From contig NZ_RKLQ01000002.1 in the NCBI RefSeq assembly GCF_019599405.1, positions 995,581-1,059,580 on the forward strand: DNA of 64,000 bases, given 5' to 3'. A program made the translations under genes and the position numbers. The notes beneath the pieces are model-generated. The model made no database searches and was not told where the DNA came from. It saw nothing but the letters and a program-made list of their open reading frames with translations. Below are positions 26,609-35,566 of this stretch, piece after piece; positions within the stretch are counted from its first letter, which is position 1, and each line of letters begins with the position of its first letter. Source of the DNA: Haloarcula salinisoli (GTDB lineage Archaea; Halobacteriota; Halobacteria; Halobacteriales; Haloarculaceae).

Positions 26609-27765
26609 AGGTCGCCGCCGTCCTCGACCTCTAGCAGGTGGTCGGCGACGCTCTCCATCCCCTCCCGGCCCAGTGCCGACTGGACCAGCAGGTGCCCGCC
26701 GATTACCGCCGGGCTGATGACGGTGTCGGCGCCCGCACGGCGGAGTTTCTCGACGTTCTCGCGGTCGGTCGCGGCGGCGACGATGTTCAGGTCGCTGTTG
26801 AGCGCCCGGGCGGTCAGGATGGCTAACGCGTCCTGGGCGTCGTCGTTCGTGGCCGCGACGACCGCTCGCGCGTCGTCGATGCCCGCCCGAAGCAGTGGGG
26901 CCTCGTCGCTCGGGTCGTCGGTGAGCACGGCGATGTCCCGCTGTTGCAGCCGAGCTGCCTTCTCCTGGTCCGGCGTCACAACCACGAAGTCGGTCGCGTC
27001 CACCAGTTCGTCGATTATCGGTTCGGTCAGGTCGCCGTAGCCCAGAACCACCACGTGGTTCTCGAGCAGGTCCAGTTGTGCATCAGTCATGTTTCCGAGT
27101 GCCTCCGAGAGGCGTTTCTCGATGGCGGGCCCCAGCAGGGTCCCCAGCGCGATGGCGAAGCTGGCCGTCCCCAGCAGCACCACCGACATCCCGAACAGTG
27201 TCGCCCGGTCGGTCGCCGGCGTCACGTCGCCGTAGCCGACCGTACTGGCTGTGACGAGCGTGTAGTAGAAGGCGTCGGTGAGCGTCGCGACCCCGTTGAA
27301 CTCCTCGCGCAGCGCCCACGTGCCGACGGTGCCGTACACCTGCGCACCGAGCAGCGCCGCCCCGGCGGCGAGCTGGGCCGTCGAGAGGTCGAACTCGCGG
27401 TCGAAGCGGTGGCGGTTGACCAGCAGCGTCGGCAGCGACACCAGCGAGAGGACGACCAGCGGCGCCGACAGCGGCGACGACTGGACGATACCCTGCAGCG
27501 CCGACACCGGGAGCAAGACGACGGTCAGATACCACGCGGCCCGCAGCCGCTTGCGCAGCCCCGCCACGCTCACGAGCAGCGTAAACCCCGTCAGCGCGCC
27601 GGTGAACCCGGCGGCTAGCTGGAAGCTCTCCGGGATGGCGGTCCCCAGGACGCCGCTGATGGGGGAGGTGATGTTCGCGACACCAGTGACGAAGGATAGC
27701 ACCGCGACGAGCGTCGGCAGCAGTATCGTCGCCCGGGCGCTGAGCCACTCCCGCGACCAGTCCAT
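26605..27765 (-). CDS. K+ channel with RCK (TrkA-N) domain
   Basis: A protein of 386 residues. Several hydrophobic segments precede a pore loop carrying the exact K+ selectivity filter TVGYGD (175-180) between two pore helices. A cytosolic RCK domain follows from about residue 232, with the Rossmann start NHVVVLGYGDLTEPIIDEL and the acidic pair position VVTPDQEK. It conducts K+ and is gated by ligand or nucleotide at the RCK ring. The extra N-terminal hydrophobic region (about 130 residues, four segments) is more than a minimal two-helix channel. The last codons lie inside the second copy of the 73-bp repeat. Confidence 0.9.
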   Translation of the reverse strand: MDWSREWLSARATILLPTLVAVLSFVTGVANITSPISGVLGTAIPESFQLAAGFTGALTGFTLLVSVAGLRKRLRAAWYLTVVLLPVSALQGIVQSSPLSAPLVVLSLVSLPTLLVNRHRFDREFDLSTAQLAAGAALLGAQVYGTVGTWALREEFNGVATLTDAFYYTLVTASTVGYGDVTPATDRATLFGMSVVLLGTASFAIALGTLLGPAIEKRLSEALGNMTDAQLDLLENHVVVLGYGDLTEPIIDELVDATDFVVVTPDQEKAARLQQRDIAVLTDDPSDEAPLLRAGIDDARAVVAATNDDAQDALAILTARALNSDLNIVAAATDRENVEKLRRAGADTVISPAVIGGHLLVQSALGREGMESVADHLLEVEDGGDL

Positions 27766-27877
27766 ATCACCTCGTCACCATCGGTGGCTGTAAATGTACT
27801 GTCCCGGCAGCCGATGCGACAGCCCGTGCCACGCCGCAATCCGAACGTTCAACCCCGAACGAGCCATAGCCGCGCCC

Positions 27878-28402
27878 ATGTACGCGGTCGTCGGCTGTAG
27901 CGAGTGCAGCGCCCTCTGGGTCCTCGAAGGCCGCCCCGAGACGAGTCAGTGTCCCCGCTGTGGGGGGCGTCGCCAGCACGCCAAACGCCGAAAGTTCGTC
28001 GAGACCGACGACGAGGACCACGCCCGCGAGGTGCGCTCGTCGATGCTCGCCAACCGACAGGGCCACGGCGACGCCTTTGCGGAACTGGATTCGTTCGCCG
28101 AGATGGACCGGCAGGTCGACGATGCGGGCGTCGACGACGAGACCTACCTCGAAGCGTCGGGTATCGACAGCGAGGCCGTCGCGTCGGCCGGCGACCGGGC
28201 AGACCAGGGGTCCGGTGGCGGGGCCAGCCGGAAAGAGACTGTCCTGCAGGCCCTGCGCGAGCTGGACGAGCCGACCGAGGCGGACGTGGTCGCCTACGCC
28301 ACAGAGCGCGATGTCCCGGCGGACTACACCCGGCGCGCGCTCGAAAAGCTCGTGCGGGCCGGCCAGGTCAGCGAGTCCGACGGGAGCTACCGGCTCGTAT
28401 GA
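27878..28402 (+). CDS. DUF5817 family zinc-ribbon protein
   Basis: A protein of 174 residues. It begins MYAVVGCSECSALWVLEGRP with a four-cysteine zinc ribbon (CSEC and CPRC). A charged middle region follows, and a C-terminal winged-helix-like unit ends the protein at about 118-174 (ETVLQALRELDEPTEADVVA). This is the haloarchaeal DUF5817 architecture. A DNA- or RNA-binding role is likely but unproven. Its stop overlaps the start of the next gene by 4 nt. Confidence 0.8.
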   Translation: MYAVVGCSECSALWVLEGRPETSQCPRCGGRRQHAKRRKFVETDDEDHAREVRSSMLANRQGHGDAFAELDSFAEMDRQVDDAGVDDETYLEASGIDSEAVASAGDRADQGSGGGASRKETVLQALRELDEPTEADVVAYATERDVPADYTRRALEKLVRAGQVSESDGSYRLV

Positions 28403-28743
28403 CCGAACTGGACCTCGAAGCCGGACCGGTCGCCGTCGGGTTGCTGGTCGGCCTAGCGGGACTGCTCTTTCTCGCCGCGCCGGTCGTCGCCCCGGTCCCG
28501 ATTGGCGGACTCCGGGTCAGCCCCGTCGCGCTCTCAGCTGTAACGCTCACTGCCGCGTTCACGCTTGGGACCGTCGTCTTCGCCCTGCGGGGCCGGCGGC
28601 TTTTCGCGATTGCTCACGGCGTCTTCGCCGTCGCGTGGGCGCTGCTGGTGGCCGGGCCGCTGTTCGGGAACGGCGACTTGTTACTGGCCGGCGTGGTCGT
28701 ACTCGTCGCCGGCGTCGGCTTCCTCGCGAGCCAGGCCCGCTGA
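28399..28743 (+). CDS. Small membrane protein coupled to DUF5817
   Basis: A protein of 114 residues with four hydrophobic segments, beginning MTELDLEAGPVAVGLLVGLA. The ATG overlaps the upstream stop (ATGA), indicating translational coupling. No family recognised. It is convergent with a 48-residue membrane peptide, with one base shared by neither stop. Confidence 0.7.
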   Translation: MTELDLEAGPVAVGLLVGLAGLLFLAAPVVAPVPIGGLRVSPVALSAVTLTAAFTLGTVVFALRGRRLFAIAHGVFAVAWALLVAGPLFGNGDLLLAGVVVLVAGVGFLASQAR

Positions 28744-28890
28744 TCACAGCCAGCCGGCCATCTTCGCGAGCGTCGCCAGTGCGAGCAGTATCGTCACGAC
28801 CTGCTTCAGGAGAGCGAGACGTCGTCTGAGGGACGCTACGGTCGATTCTGTCTCTGACTGGGTCGGGGACTCTGACTGGTTTGGGGACAT
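28744..28890 (-). CDS. Small single-helix membrane peptide
   Basis: A 48-residue frame from ATG 28890: a polar Ser/Gln/Glu head (MSPNQSESPTQSETES) and one hydrophobic helix ending LLALATLAKMAGWL. The layout suits a haloarchaeal tail-anchored small protein. The frame could start further upstream, but that part reads as non-coding. Confidence is limited by size. Confidence 0.45.
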   Translation of the reverse strand: MSPNQSESPTQSETESTVASLRRRLALLKQVVTILLALATLAKMAGWL

Positions 28891-28986
28891 GGTGGACGCC
28901 CGCGGGGGCTGCCCGGCGGACGCACCCGAACTACCGCCGGCTCTGAGAAAAGCGACGGCCATGGCCGCGTGGCGAAAGTGAAACTG

Positions 28987-29547
28987 TTAGCTCAGGTTGA
29001 CGGCCTCGTCGAACAGCGGCTTCAGGCGACTGACTGTCTGGTCGTCGTGAGCGCCGGGGTCCAGATGGAAGTGAGCGACGGCGTCGGCGTCCCGGAGCTG
29101 GCCGGCGAACATATGGAGGAACTTGAAGACGGGCTGCATGTCCGCGAACTGCAACATCTCGGTCATCGAGTCCATGCAGACGACGAGCTGGCTGTCGTCG
29201 TCGTGGTCGTTGAGATAGTTGTTGAGCCGCATCCCCAGGCCGGTGATGTCGTTCGGATTTGCCGTCGTAACGAAGACGTTCTCGGGGACGCTCTCACCAC
29301 CTGGTTGCTGGCCGGGCTGGTCGCCGACGACGACGATACCCATCCGCCCCGGCAAGTCGCCGTGGTGGTCGCGCCACTGGTCGACGAGGTCCGCCGGGGT
29401 ACCCGAGTAGGTGATGTGCAACACGTCGAGGCGGCTGGGCGGGCCGGCACCCTGCAGGTCGAGACACGTCGCCCGTTTCTCGTCACTGAGGGAGGGGGCC
29501 ATCACGATGACGTTCGTCCCGGGTGCTGGGCTGTCGGTCGGCATCAC
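28987..29547 (-). CDS. DUF7504 protein, degenerate KaiC-like partner
   Basis: A protein of 186 residues with the beta-alpha pattern of a RecA fold. The segment NVIVMAPSLSDEKRATCLDL stands where a P-loop would be, with no GKS/T, and SQLVVCMDSMTEMLQFADMQ resembles a Walker B strand. It should not hydrolyse ATP. It starts inside the stop of the KaiC-like gene (4-nt ATGA overlap) and is thus translationally coupled to it. I infer a regulatory or scaffold subunit for the active ATPase. Confidence 0.75.
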   Translation of the reverse strand: MMPTDSPAPGTNVIVMAPSLSDEKRATCLDLQGAGPPSRLDVLHITYSGTPADLVDQWRDHHGDLPGRMGIVVVGDQPGQQPGGESVPENVFVTTANPNDITGLGMRLNNYLNDHDDDSQLVVCMDSMTEMLQFADMQPVFKFLHMFAGQLRDADAVAHFHLDPGAHDDQTVSRLKPLFDEAVNLS

Positions 29548-31073
29548 TGTCCCCCGTCGTCGAGGGTCGTCTCGGTACTACCGGCGCCAGGTGGTTGCTG
29601 GATTCGCATATAGGGTTCTTCTTCGATGTACTCGACGAGGCGAGTCGACCCCATAAATCCGCTGGGTGACTTCTGGAGTTCGAGATACTGCAGTCCCTTG
29701 TCGGTCACCCACGTCTCCAGGGTCTGCCAGGCGCCGTTCTCGTAGAACGCGGCGAGTTCCTCGTCGAGCGACTGTGGGTTGAACAGATACATCGAGGTGT
29801 CTTCGGGCTGGTAGAGGTTCTCCTCCTCCCAGAACCGTATCTGCCGGAGCTCGTCGTCGGTCAGGACGGGGAGCTGGGCCTCGACGTTGAGGATGCTGAA
29901 CATGGGCGCGTCGCCCCGGCGCTCGTCGATGGTCCGGAAGACCGACGCGGGGTTGTCGGTGTCGTGTTCCTGCGGTTTGAACACGTTGCGCTTGGTGTTC
30001 TCCCAGATGTTGGCGAAGTCGACGAGAAAGAGCTGGTCGTTCGCCAGCAACTCCTCCATGTCGCCGATTCGCTCGTCGATGATAGTCCGCAGCCGCTTGG
30101 GCGGCAGTTCGACGGGCGGGATGATGGTGATAGGCATCCCCTCCTCGCGGGCCTGCACCATGAGGTTCGTCAGGATGGAGTGGGGGCTGGCCTGGCCGTC
30201 GTGTTCCAGCAGCAGGGTGCCGCCCTTGACGACACCGCCGCCCATGAGTCGGTCGAGGCCGTCGATGCCTGTGGACATGTGATCCGAGGGGACGAACTCC
30301 CCCGGGTGGGTCCGCAGTCGCGGCGAGATACGCAGCCCCTCGTGGGTGAAGCTCACCTCGTGGACGCGGGTGTCGTGGTCGACGCCGCGCATCTTCACCA
30401 CCTCCAGGAACCGGTGGTAGTCGCCACCGACGTTCTCCCGCCAGAGCCGGAGCACGCCGTGGGTGTTGAACTGGACGGCGTCGCTCGCGGCGACGGTCTT
30501 GACGTCGTTCTGATTGAGGTCGGGCTGGGACTCCTCGGCGGTAAACAGCGCCGTCGCGCCGAACTCGTCGTTCAGCAGGCGGATGAAATCTAACAGTGTG
30601 CGCCGGAACACGTCCTGGTCCTCGCCGATAGCCGACAGCCCCGAAACGGAGTCGAGCACCACGCGGTCCGCGGGCGCGAACCGTTCGAGGTACTGCGTGA
30701 TATACTGGGACTCGAAGGGCGCGGAGTAGTCCCCGCCCAGCATCTTCCCGCCTTCGAGAGTTTCGAGCGTGAGTTCGCGACCGTCACCGCCCTCGACGGT
30801 CTGGCCCGGGGTCGCATGCAGCGACGTGACCGTGAGGTTGTCGTCGTGGAGGTCAAAGGCGAACTCCTCGAAGGCGTCGGACAGTTCGTCGAAGGTCTGT
30901 TCGGTGCTGATGTACAGACAGTCCTCGTCTCGTGCCACTCCTTCGGCCAGGAACTGCATGGCCAGCGTCGATTTCCCCGTTCCCGGGCCGCCGGTGACCA
31001 GTACCGTCCGGCCCTCGGGGAGTCCGCCGTCGAGGATGCTGTCTAGGGTCTCACTGCCTGTCGGGACGGACAT
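29544..31073 (-). CDS. KaiC-like RecA-superfamily ATPase (HTR-like)
   Basis: A protein of 509 residues. The first RecA domain (1-235) has Walker A GGPGTGKST at 28-36 and a Walker B strand ADRVVLDSVSGL near 137. The second domain (about 265-440) keeps the KaiC-like entry STGIDGLDRLMGGGVVKGGT, but its P-loop is replaced by EHDGQASPHS, so it is probably inactive. Haloarchaeal members are annotated HTR-like and thought to act in signalling; no substrate is known. A TATA-like element near 31103-31112 overlaps a 9-bp palindrome that may be its operator. Confidence 0.85.
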   Translation of the reverse strand: MSVPTGSETLDSILDGGLPEGRTVLVTGGPGTGKSTLAMQFLAEGVARDEDCLYISTEQTFDELSDAFEEFAFDLHDDNLTVTSLHATPGQTVEGGDGRELTLETLEGGKMLGGDYSAPFESQYITQYLERFAPADRVVLDSVSGLSAIGEDQDVFRRTLLDFIRLLNDEFGATALFTAEESQPDLNQNDVKTVAASDAVQFNTHGVLRLWRENVGGDYHRFLEVVKMRGVDHDTRVHEVSFTHEGLRISPRLRTHPGEFVPSDHMSTGIDGLDRLMGGGVVKGGTLLLEHDGQASPHSILTNLMVQAREEGMPITIIPPVELPPKRLRTIIDERIGDMEELLANDQLFLVDFANIWENTKRNVFKPQEHDTDNPASVFRTIDERRGDAPMFSILNVEAQLPVLTDDELRQIRFWEEENLYQPEDTSMYLFNPQSLDEELAAFYENGAWQTLETWVTDKGLQYLELQKSPSGFMGSTRLVEYIEEEPYMRIQQPPGAGSTETTLDDGGQ

Positions 31074-31109
31074 GTGGTTATCTGCCCTGAGTTGGCAACG
31101 CCCTCATAA

Positions 31110-31136
31110 ATGACTGATGCCAACAGTATCAGTCAT
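31110..31136. promoter_or_regulatory. Palindrome at the KaiC promoter
   Basis: ATGACTGAT and ATCAGTCAT form perfect 9-bp arms around a 9-nt spacer. The left arm touches the TATA-like CATTTATGAG (minus strand) that sits about 33 bp before the KaiC start. The site therefore covers the TATA/BRE side of this promoter, which is where a regulator would bind. Confidence 0.5.
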
Positions 31137-31206
31137 GAAACTGGTCACAGCGGGACTGCTCTCTTGTTCCCGCCGGACACCGGAAACCGTGACAGCAGTC
31201 CTGCTC

Positions 31207-31285
31207 ATACTGCCGGCTGTAACAAACTGAAGTAATTCGCCCCCGCGGGTGGCGAATATCTTTACGAACTTACAGCCGGCAGTAT
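31207..31285. repeat. Nested inverted repeat after the Usp gene
   Basis: ATACTGCCGGCTGTAA (31207-31222) pairs perfectly with 31270-31285. Inside is a second stem ATTCGCC (31235-31241) with GGCGAAT (31251-31257) around CCCGCGGG. The right arm ends on the first base of the Usp stop codon. It could be a terminator for Usp or a 79-bp element with 16-bp terminal repeats. Confidence 0.65.
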
Positions 31286-31716
31286 TAGTCGATGTGGACC
31301 ACGAGGACGGGGACCGGCGAGCTCTCGACGACGCGCTCCGTGACACTGCCCAGGTTGGCCACCCGGTCCCGGCCGGTGCGTCCGTGGGTGCCCATCACGA
31401 CGAGGTCGATAGCCGCCGATTCCGCGTAGTCGACGATGGCCTTGTGGGGAATACCTTCCTCCATCCGCGTCTCGACGTCGAGCCCGGCTTCCTCGCCGCC
31501 GACACCGATGTCGTCGAGCGCGACCTCACCTTCCTCCTCTAAGGACTGTCGCACGTCGTCCTGCGTGTCCTTCTCGGCGGCCAGCACCAGCCGCCGGTCG
31601 ACGACGTAGAGCCCGTGCAACACGGCGTCGTTGTCGCGGGCGATGGAGACGGCGTGGGAAAGCGTCTCCGTCGTCCCGGAACTCCCGTCGGTCGCGACCA
31701 GTACGTTGTCGTACAT
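31285..31716 (-). CDS. Universal stress protein (UspA family)
   Basis: A single-domain Usp of 143 residues starting MYDNVLVATDGSSGTTETLS at 31716. The ATP-binding motif GTHGRTGRDRVANLGSVTER (the G-2x-G-9x-G-S/T pattern) near 109-128 is intact, so nucleotide binding is expected. It is cytosolic and probably stress-induced. The longer frame upstream is not supported. Confidence 0.9.
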   Translation of the reverse strand: MYDNVLVATDGSSGTTETLSHAVSIARDNDAVLHGLYVVDRRLVLAAEKDTQDDVRQSLEEEGEVALDDIGVGGEEAGLDVETRMEEGIPHKAIVDYAESAAIDLVVMGTHGRTGRDRVANLGSVTERVVESSPVPVLVVHID

Positions 31717-31789
31717 CCCGTGAAACTGCGTCCCGACGGTACATAGTACTCCCTGTTGGCACACCGCATGGCCGTCGACCTCGCTACTC

Positions 31790-31915
31790 CACGGCTCATT
31801 GCGTTCGCCGTTCCGTTACGAGTCCTCCCGTAGGTCGACCTCGCCACTGCTCCGCGGGTCGTTCCTCCCCGCTCCGCTTCGAGGGTCCTCCCTTCGGTCG
31901 GACCCTCGCTACTCA
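31790..31915. repeat. Cluster of constant-loop hairpins upstream of Usp
   Basis: Three hairpins lie in the divergent gap 31717-31958: ACGGC-TCATTGCGTTC-GCCGT, GCGGG-TCGTTCCTC-CCCGC, and a perfect 9-bp stem CGAGGGTCC with GGACCCTCG around TCCCTTCGGTC. On the minus strand the loops read GAACGCAATGA, a shorter form, and GACCGAAGGGA, the same type as at 26.4, 47.6 and 63.8 kb. Confidence 0.6.
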
Positions 31916-31958
31916 TGCCATACACTTTTGCTTCCGGCAATCCTTGCTAGTTACTACC

Positions 31959-32534
31959 ATGCACGGGGAGCGACAGCCGGTGGCTGACCGGGCAGAGCTA
32001 TACGTCCGGTCGCTGCTCCCGGAGGGGTACAGCCAGCAGCAGGCGGCCACGCTGGACCGGGTCGACGACCTCATCGAGGACGGTGTCGTCGGGGAGCGGC
32101 AGGTACAGGTGTGTGGGCACCAGGTCCCCGCGTCGGTCGCCGCGACCCGGACCGCGGTCGGTGCGTTACTCGTCACCCGTCTGGCCGCGTTCCAGGCGTG
32201 GGCGAAGCGAAACGACTGCTCGCTCGCGCCGGCGATGGAACTTTGCACAGTGGACGACTCACTGGCCGACGCCCACTACCGGGCGCTCCGTCTCCCCGCC
32301 GTGTTGCTGGCCGAATACCGCGACGGTGACCTCCGCTGTGTGACGCCCCACCACGACGGCGAGGCGGTCCGTAGCGTCGACGACCGCCTCGACGAGCTGG
32401 CGGCGGGGGAGCCGACGACCTTCGAGCCGCTCCGACGGACCACGCCCCTGACCCCCACCTCGGCGATGGAATTCGAGCCCGAAGACGACGACTCCGAGGA
32501 GCGCGACACCGAGGAGCCCGCCCTGATAACGTAG
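31959..32534 (+). CDS. Haloarchaeal HTH-like protein of unknown function
   Basis: A protein of 191 residues from ATG 31959. It contains [20 protein letters not shown] at the start, then [20 protein letters not shown], and [20 protein letters not shown], a layout I associate with haloarchaeal proteins annotated as HTH domain-containing. The last 35 residues are acidic and disordered. Putative DNA binding is inferred only. Its target and partners are unknown. Confidence 0.65.
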   Translation: MHGERQPVADRAELYVRSLLPEGYSQQQAATLDRVDDLIEDGVVGERQVQVCGHQVPASVAATRTAVGALLVTRLAAFQAWAKRNDCSLAPAMELCTVDDSLADAHYRALRLPAVLLAEYRDGDLRCVTPHHDGEAVRSVDDRLDELAAGEPTTFEPLRRTTPLTPTSAMEFEPEDDDSEERDTEEPALIT

Positions 32535-32692
32535 CGGTACTGCGTTTCCATACGCCCACATTTACTTCGGTACGCGGAGGACCGCCGCTGACTCGCTCCG
32601 CTCGCCATCGAGCCCCCGCCCTCACTGCGTTCCTGTGGGACCGCGCCACCATCTCAATACACTTATCCCCGGCCGCTGTCGTAGCGTGGGGT

Positions 32693-34621
32693 ATGAGTAC
32701 GGTCACGGTCACACTGCCCGACGGGTCCACGCTCTCGATGGACGACGGCAGCACGGTCGAGGACGTCGCCTACGAAATCGGGCCGGGCCTCGGTTCGGAC
32801 ACCGTCGCGGGCGTCGTCGACGGCGACTTGGTCGACAAACACACTCCTCTCACCGAGGACGTCGAACTGGTCATCGTCACACCCCAGAGCGACGAGTACG
32901 CCGACGTGTTGCGCCACTCGGCAGCCCACGTCTTCGCCCAGGCCCTCCAGCGGGAGTTCCCCGAATCGACACTGACAATCGGACCGTGGACCGACGACGG
33001 CTTCTACTACGACATCACCGGCGTCGACTTAGACGAGGACGACCTCGAGGATATCGAGGCCGAAGCCGAACGCATCATCGAGGCCGACTACGACATCGAA
33101 CGCGAGATGGTCTCCCGTGAGGAGGCCTTCGACCGCTACGAGGATAACCAGTTCAAACAGGATATCCTCGAGACCGAGGCCGCCGACGAGGACCCAGTCT
33201 CCTTCTACCAGCAGGACGACTTCTACGACCTCTGTCAGGGCCCCCACGTCGAGTCCACCGGCGAAATCGGCGGCTTCGCGCTGCTGGAAATCTCCGCGTC
33301 GTTCTGGCGCGGCGAGGAGGACAACGAGACGCTGACCCGCGTCTACGGCACGGCGTTCCCGACCGAGGACGGGCTGGAGGAGTACCTCGAGATGCGCGAA
33401 AAGGCCCAGGAACGTGACCACCGGAAGATCGGCCAGGAGATGGACCTGTTCTCCATCGACGACACCACGGGCCCGGGGCTCCCGCTGTACGAGCCAAACG
33501 GCAAGAAGATACTCAACGAGCTCTCCGACTACGTCGGCCAGCTCAACCGCGACGCGGGCTACGACGAGATAGAGACGCCCCACGTCTTCCGCACCGAACT
33601 CTGGAAGAAGTCCGGCCACTACGAGAACTACGTCGACGACATGTTCCTGCTGGAGGTCAACGACGAGGAGTACGGCCTCAAGCCGATGAACTGCCCGGGA
33701 CATGCCACTATCTTCGACCAGAAGTCCTGGTCCTACCGTGACCTCCCGGTGCGGTACTTCGAGGACGGCAAGGTCTACCGCAAAGAGCAGCGCGGCGAGC
33801 TCTCCGGGCTCTCCCGGACGTGGGCCTTCACCATCGACGACGGCCACCTGTTCGTCCGCCCCGACCAGATAGAACAGGAGGTGCTGGCGACGGTCGACAT
33901 CATCCTCGACACGCTCGATACGTTCAACCTCGACTACACGGTGCAGTTCGCCACCCGGCCCGAGAAGAGCGTCGGCGGCGACGAAATCTGGGAGAAAGCA
34001 GAGAACCAGCTCGCGTCCGTCCTCGAAGAGCAGGACATCGACTACGTCGTCGAGGAGGGCGACGGCGCATTCTACGGCCCGAAGATCGACTTCGCCTTCG
34101 AGGACGCCCTCGGTCGCAACTGGGACGGCCCCACGGTCCAGCTGGACTTCAACATGCCCGAGCGGTTCGATTTGACCTACACCGGCGAGGACAACGAGGA
34201 CCACCGCCCGGTGATGATACATCGTGCGCTGTATGGCAGCTACGAGCGCTTCTTCATGGTGCTGACCGAGCACTACAACGGGAAGTTCCCGCCGTGGCTC
34301 GCCCCGGAACAGGTCCGCATCCTCCCCGTCAGCGACGACAACATCCCCTACTGTGAGCAGCTACAGGCGGAACTCGACGACTTCCGCGTCGAAATCGAGG
34401 ACCGCTCCTGGACCGTCGGCAAGAAGATTCAGGTCGCCCACGACGACCGGGTGCCCTACATGCTCATCATCGGCGACAACGAGGAGGCGGCCGGCGACAT
34501 CTCGGTCCGCGACCGGAAAGAGCGCGAGGAGAAAGGCATCGACCTCGCGGCGTTCCGCGACCACCTCGAGACCGAAGTCGAACAGCAGCGCACCGCGGTC
34601 ACCTTCCTCGCCGGTCGGTAA
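32693..34621 (+). CDS. thrS: Threonyl-tRNA synthetase, bacterial-type architecture
   Basis: A protein of 642 residues. Domain order is TGS (about 1-64), the tRNA-SAD editing domain with HSAAH (His75, His79) and the later CQGPH site, the class II catalytic core with [40 protein letters not shown] and the motif 3 region [15 protein letters not shown], then the C-terminal anticodon-binding domain. The editing domain is the bacterial/eukaryotic type, not the archaeal D-aminoacyl hydrolase type, as is usual in haloarchaea and thought to reflect ancient transfer. ACTTATCC sits at -30. Confidence 0.95.
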   Translation: MSTVTVTLPDGSTLSMDDGSTVEDVAYEIGPGLGSDTVAGVVDGDLVDKHTPLTEDVELVIVTPQSDEYADVLRHSAAHVFAQALQREFPESTLTIGPWTDDGFYYDITGVDLDEDDLEDIEAEAERIIEADYDIEREMVSREEAFDRYEDNQFKQDILETEAADEDPVSFYQQDDFYDLCQGPHVESTGEIGGFALLEISASFWRGEEDNETLTRVYGTAFPTEDGLEEYLEMREKAQERDHRKIGQEMDLFSIDDTTGPGLPLYEPNGKKILNELSDYVGQLNRDAGYDEIETPHVFRTELWKKSGHYENYVDDMFLLEVNDEEYGLKPMNCPGHATIFDQKSWSYRDLPVRYFEDGKVYRKEQRGELSGLSRTWAFTIDDGHLFVRPDQIEQEVLATVDIILDTLDTFNLDYTVQFATRPEKSVGGDEIWEKAENQLASVLEEQDIDYVVEEGDGAFYGPKIDFAFEDALGRNWDGPTVQLDFNMPERFDLTYTGEDNEDHRPVMIHRALYGSYERFFMVLTEHYNGKFPPWLAPEQVRILPVSDDNIPYCEQLQAELDDFRVEIEDRSWTVGKKIQVAHDDRVPYMLIIGDNEEAAGDISVRDRKEREEKGIDLAAFRDHLETEVEQQRTAVTFLAGR

Positions 34622-34636
34622 CCGCGCCCGACCCGA

Positions 34637-35473
34637 TTATTTTTTCTCCTCTTTCAGCTCGTCGAGTTCGGCCTCGACCTCGCTGTCGTCGACTTCGCTG
34701 ATGGCGTCGTCGTCGAGCTCTGCCCCGAGGGCTTCCTCGTCACCGTCCTCGCTCGTCTCGGCGTCATCCACACGTTCCTCGCCCATCTCCGCTTTCAGCG
34801 TGTCGAGTTCGGCGTCGACCTGCCCGTCCTGCTGGACCGCCTCCAGCTCTCTGTCCAGCTGGCTGCGGTCGTCGAGCTGGGTCTCCAGGGCGCCGTCCTC
34901 CCGGAGCTCGTCCATCGCCTGCGAGCGGGCCTCCATGTCCTCGGTGCGCTCCTCTGCGCGCTCTATCGCTCGGCTCACGTCCTCCATCTCGTCGCCCGCA
35001 CCGGTCATGGCCTCGTTGACCCGCACCGAGGCCTTGGCGGCCTCGTGTCGAGCCTTCATCGTCTCCTTTTTCGTGCGGAACTGCTCTATCTGGCGCTGGA
35101 GCTCGTCTTTCTGCTCGACCAGCTGGTCCTGCTGGGACTGGAGCTGGCTTATCTGGCCCTCCAGCTCCTCTATCTGGCTCATCTTCTGTTTTTTCTTCTC
35201 CAGGGCCTGGCGTGCGAGGTCGTCGCGGTCCTGCTTGACGGCCTGGCGGGCCTGGTCGTTGTGTTTCTCGACGTTCTCTTCGAGCCGGCGTTTCTGAATC
35301 TCCAGACGTTTCTTCTGGGTCGTCAGGTCCGCGATACCCTGCTTGACGTCTTGCAGTTCATCACGGAGCTGTTCGTAGCTGTAGTCCAGCGTCTCGGTCG
35401 GGTCTTCCGAGCGGTTCAGGACGGCGTTTACCTTCGACCTGATGACGTACGATGCGCGCGAGAGGATTCCCAT
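34637..35473 (-). CDS. PspA/IM30 (ESCRT-III-like) membrane-stress protein
   Basis: A protein of 278 residues, nearly all alpha-helical. It begins MGILSRASYVIRSKVNAVLN, then RSEDPTETLDYSYEQLRDEL, the PspA N-terminal amphipathic helix and helix 1. Long heptad repeats span about 35-200, and the last 60 residues are acidic. PspA proteins polymerise on damaged membranes. It is convergent with thrS, whose stop is 15 bp away. Confidence 0.9.
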   Translation of the reverse strand: MGILSRASYVIRSKVNAVLNRSEDPTETLDYSYEQLRDELQDVKQGIADLTTQKKRLEIQKRRLEENVEKHNDQARQAVKQDRDDLARQALEKKKQKMSQIEELEGQISQLQSQQDQLVEQKDELQRQIEQFRTKKETMKARHEAAKASVRVNEAMTGAGDEMEDVSRAIERAEERTEDMEARSQAMDELREDGALETQLDDRSQLDRELEAVQQDGQVDAELDTLKAEMGEERVDDAETSEDGDEEALGAELDDDAISEVDDSEVEAELDELKEEKK

Positions 35474-35566
35474 GCTCCACAGTTCGGGTCTCTAACGTTA
35501 AACTTCTTTCATGGGGTGGGGTACCATGTCGACAGCTACACGCGCCTCGCGCTCGACAGCCAAGCC

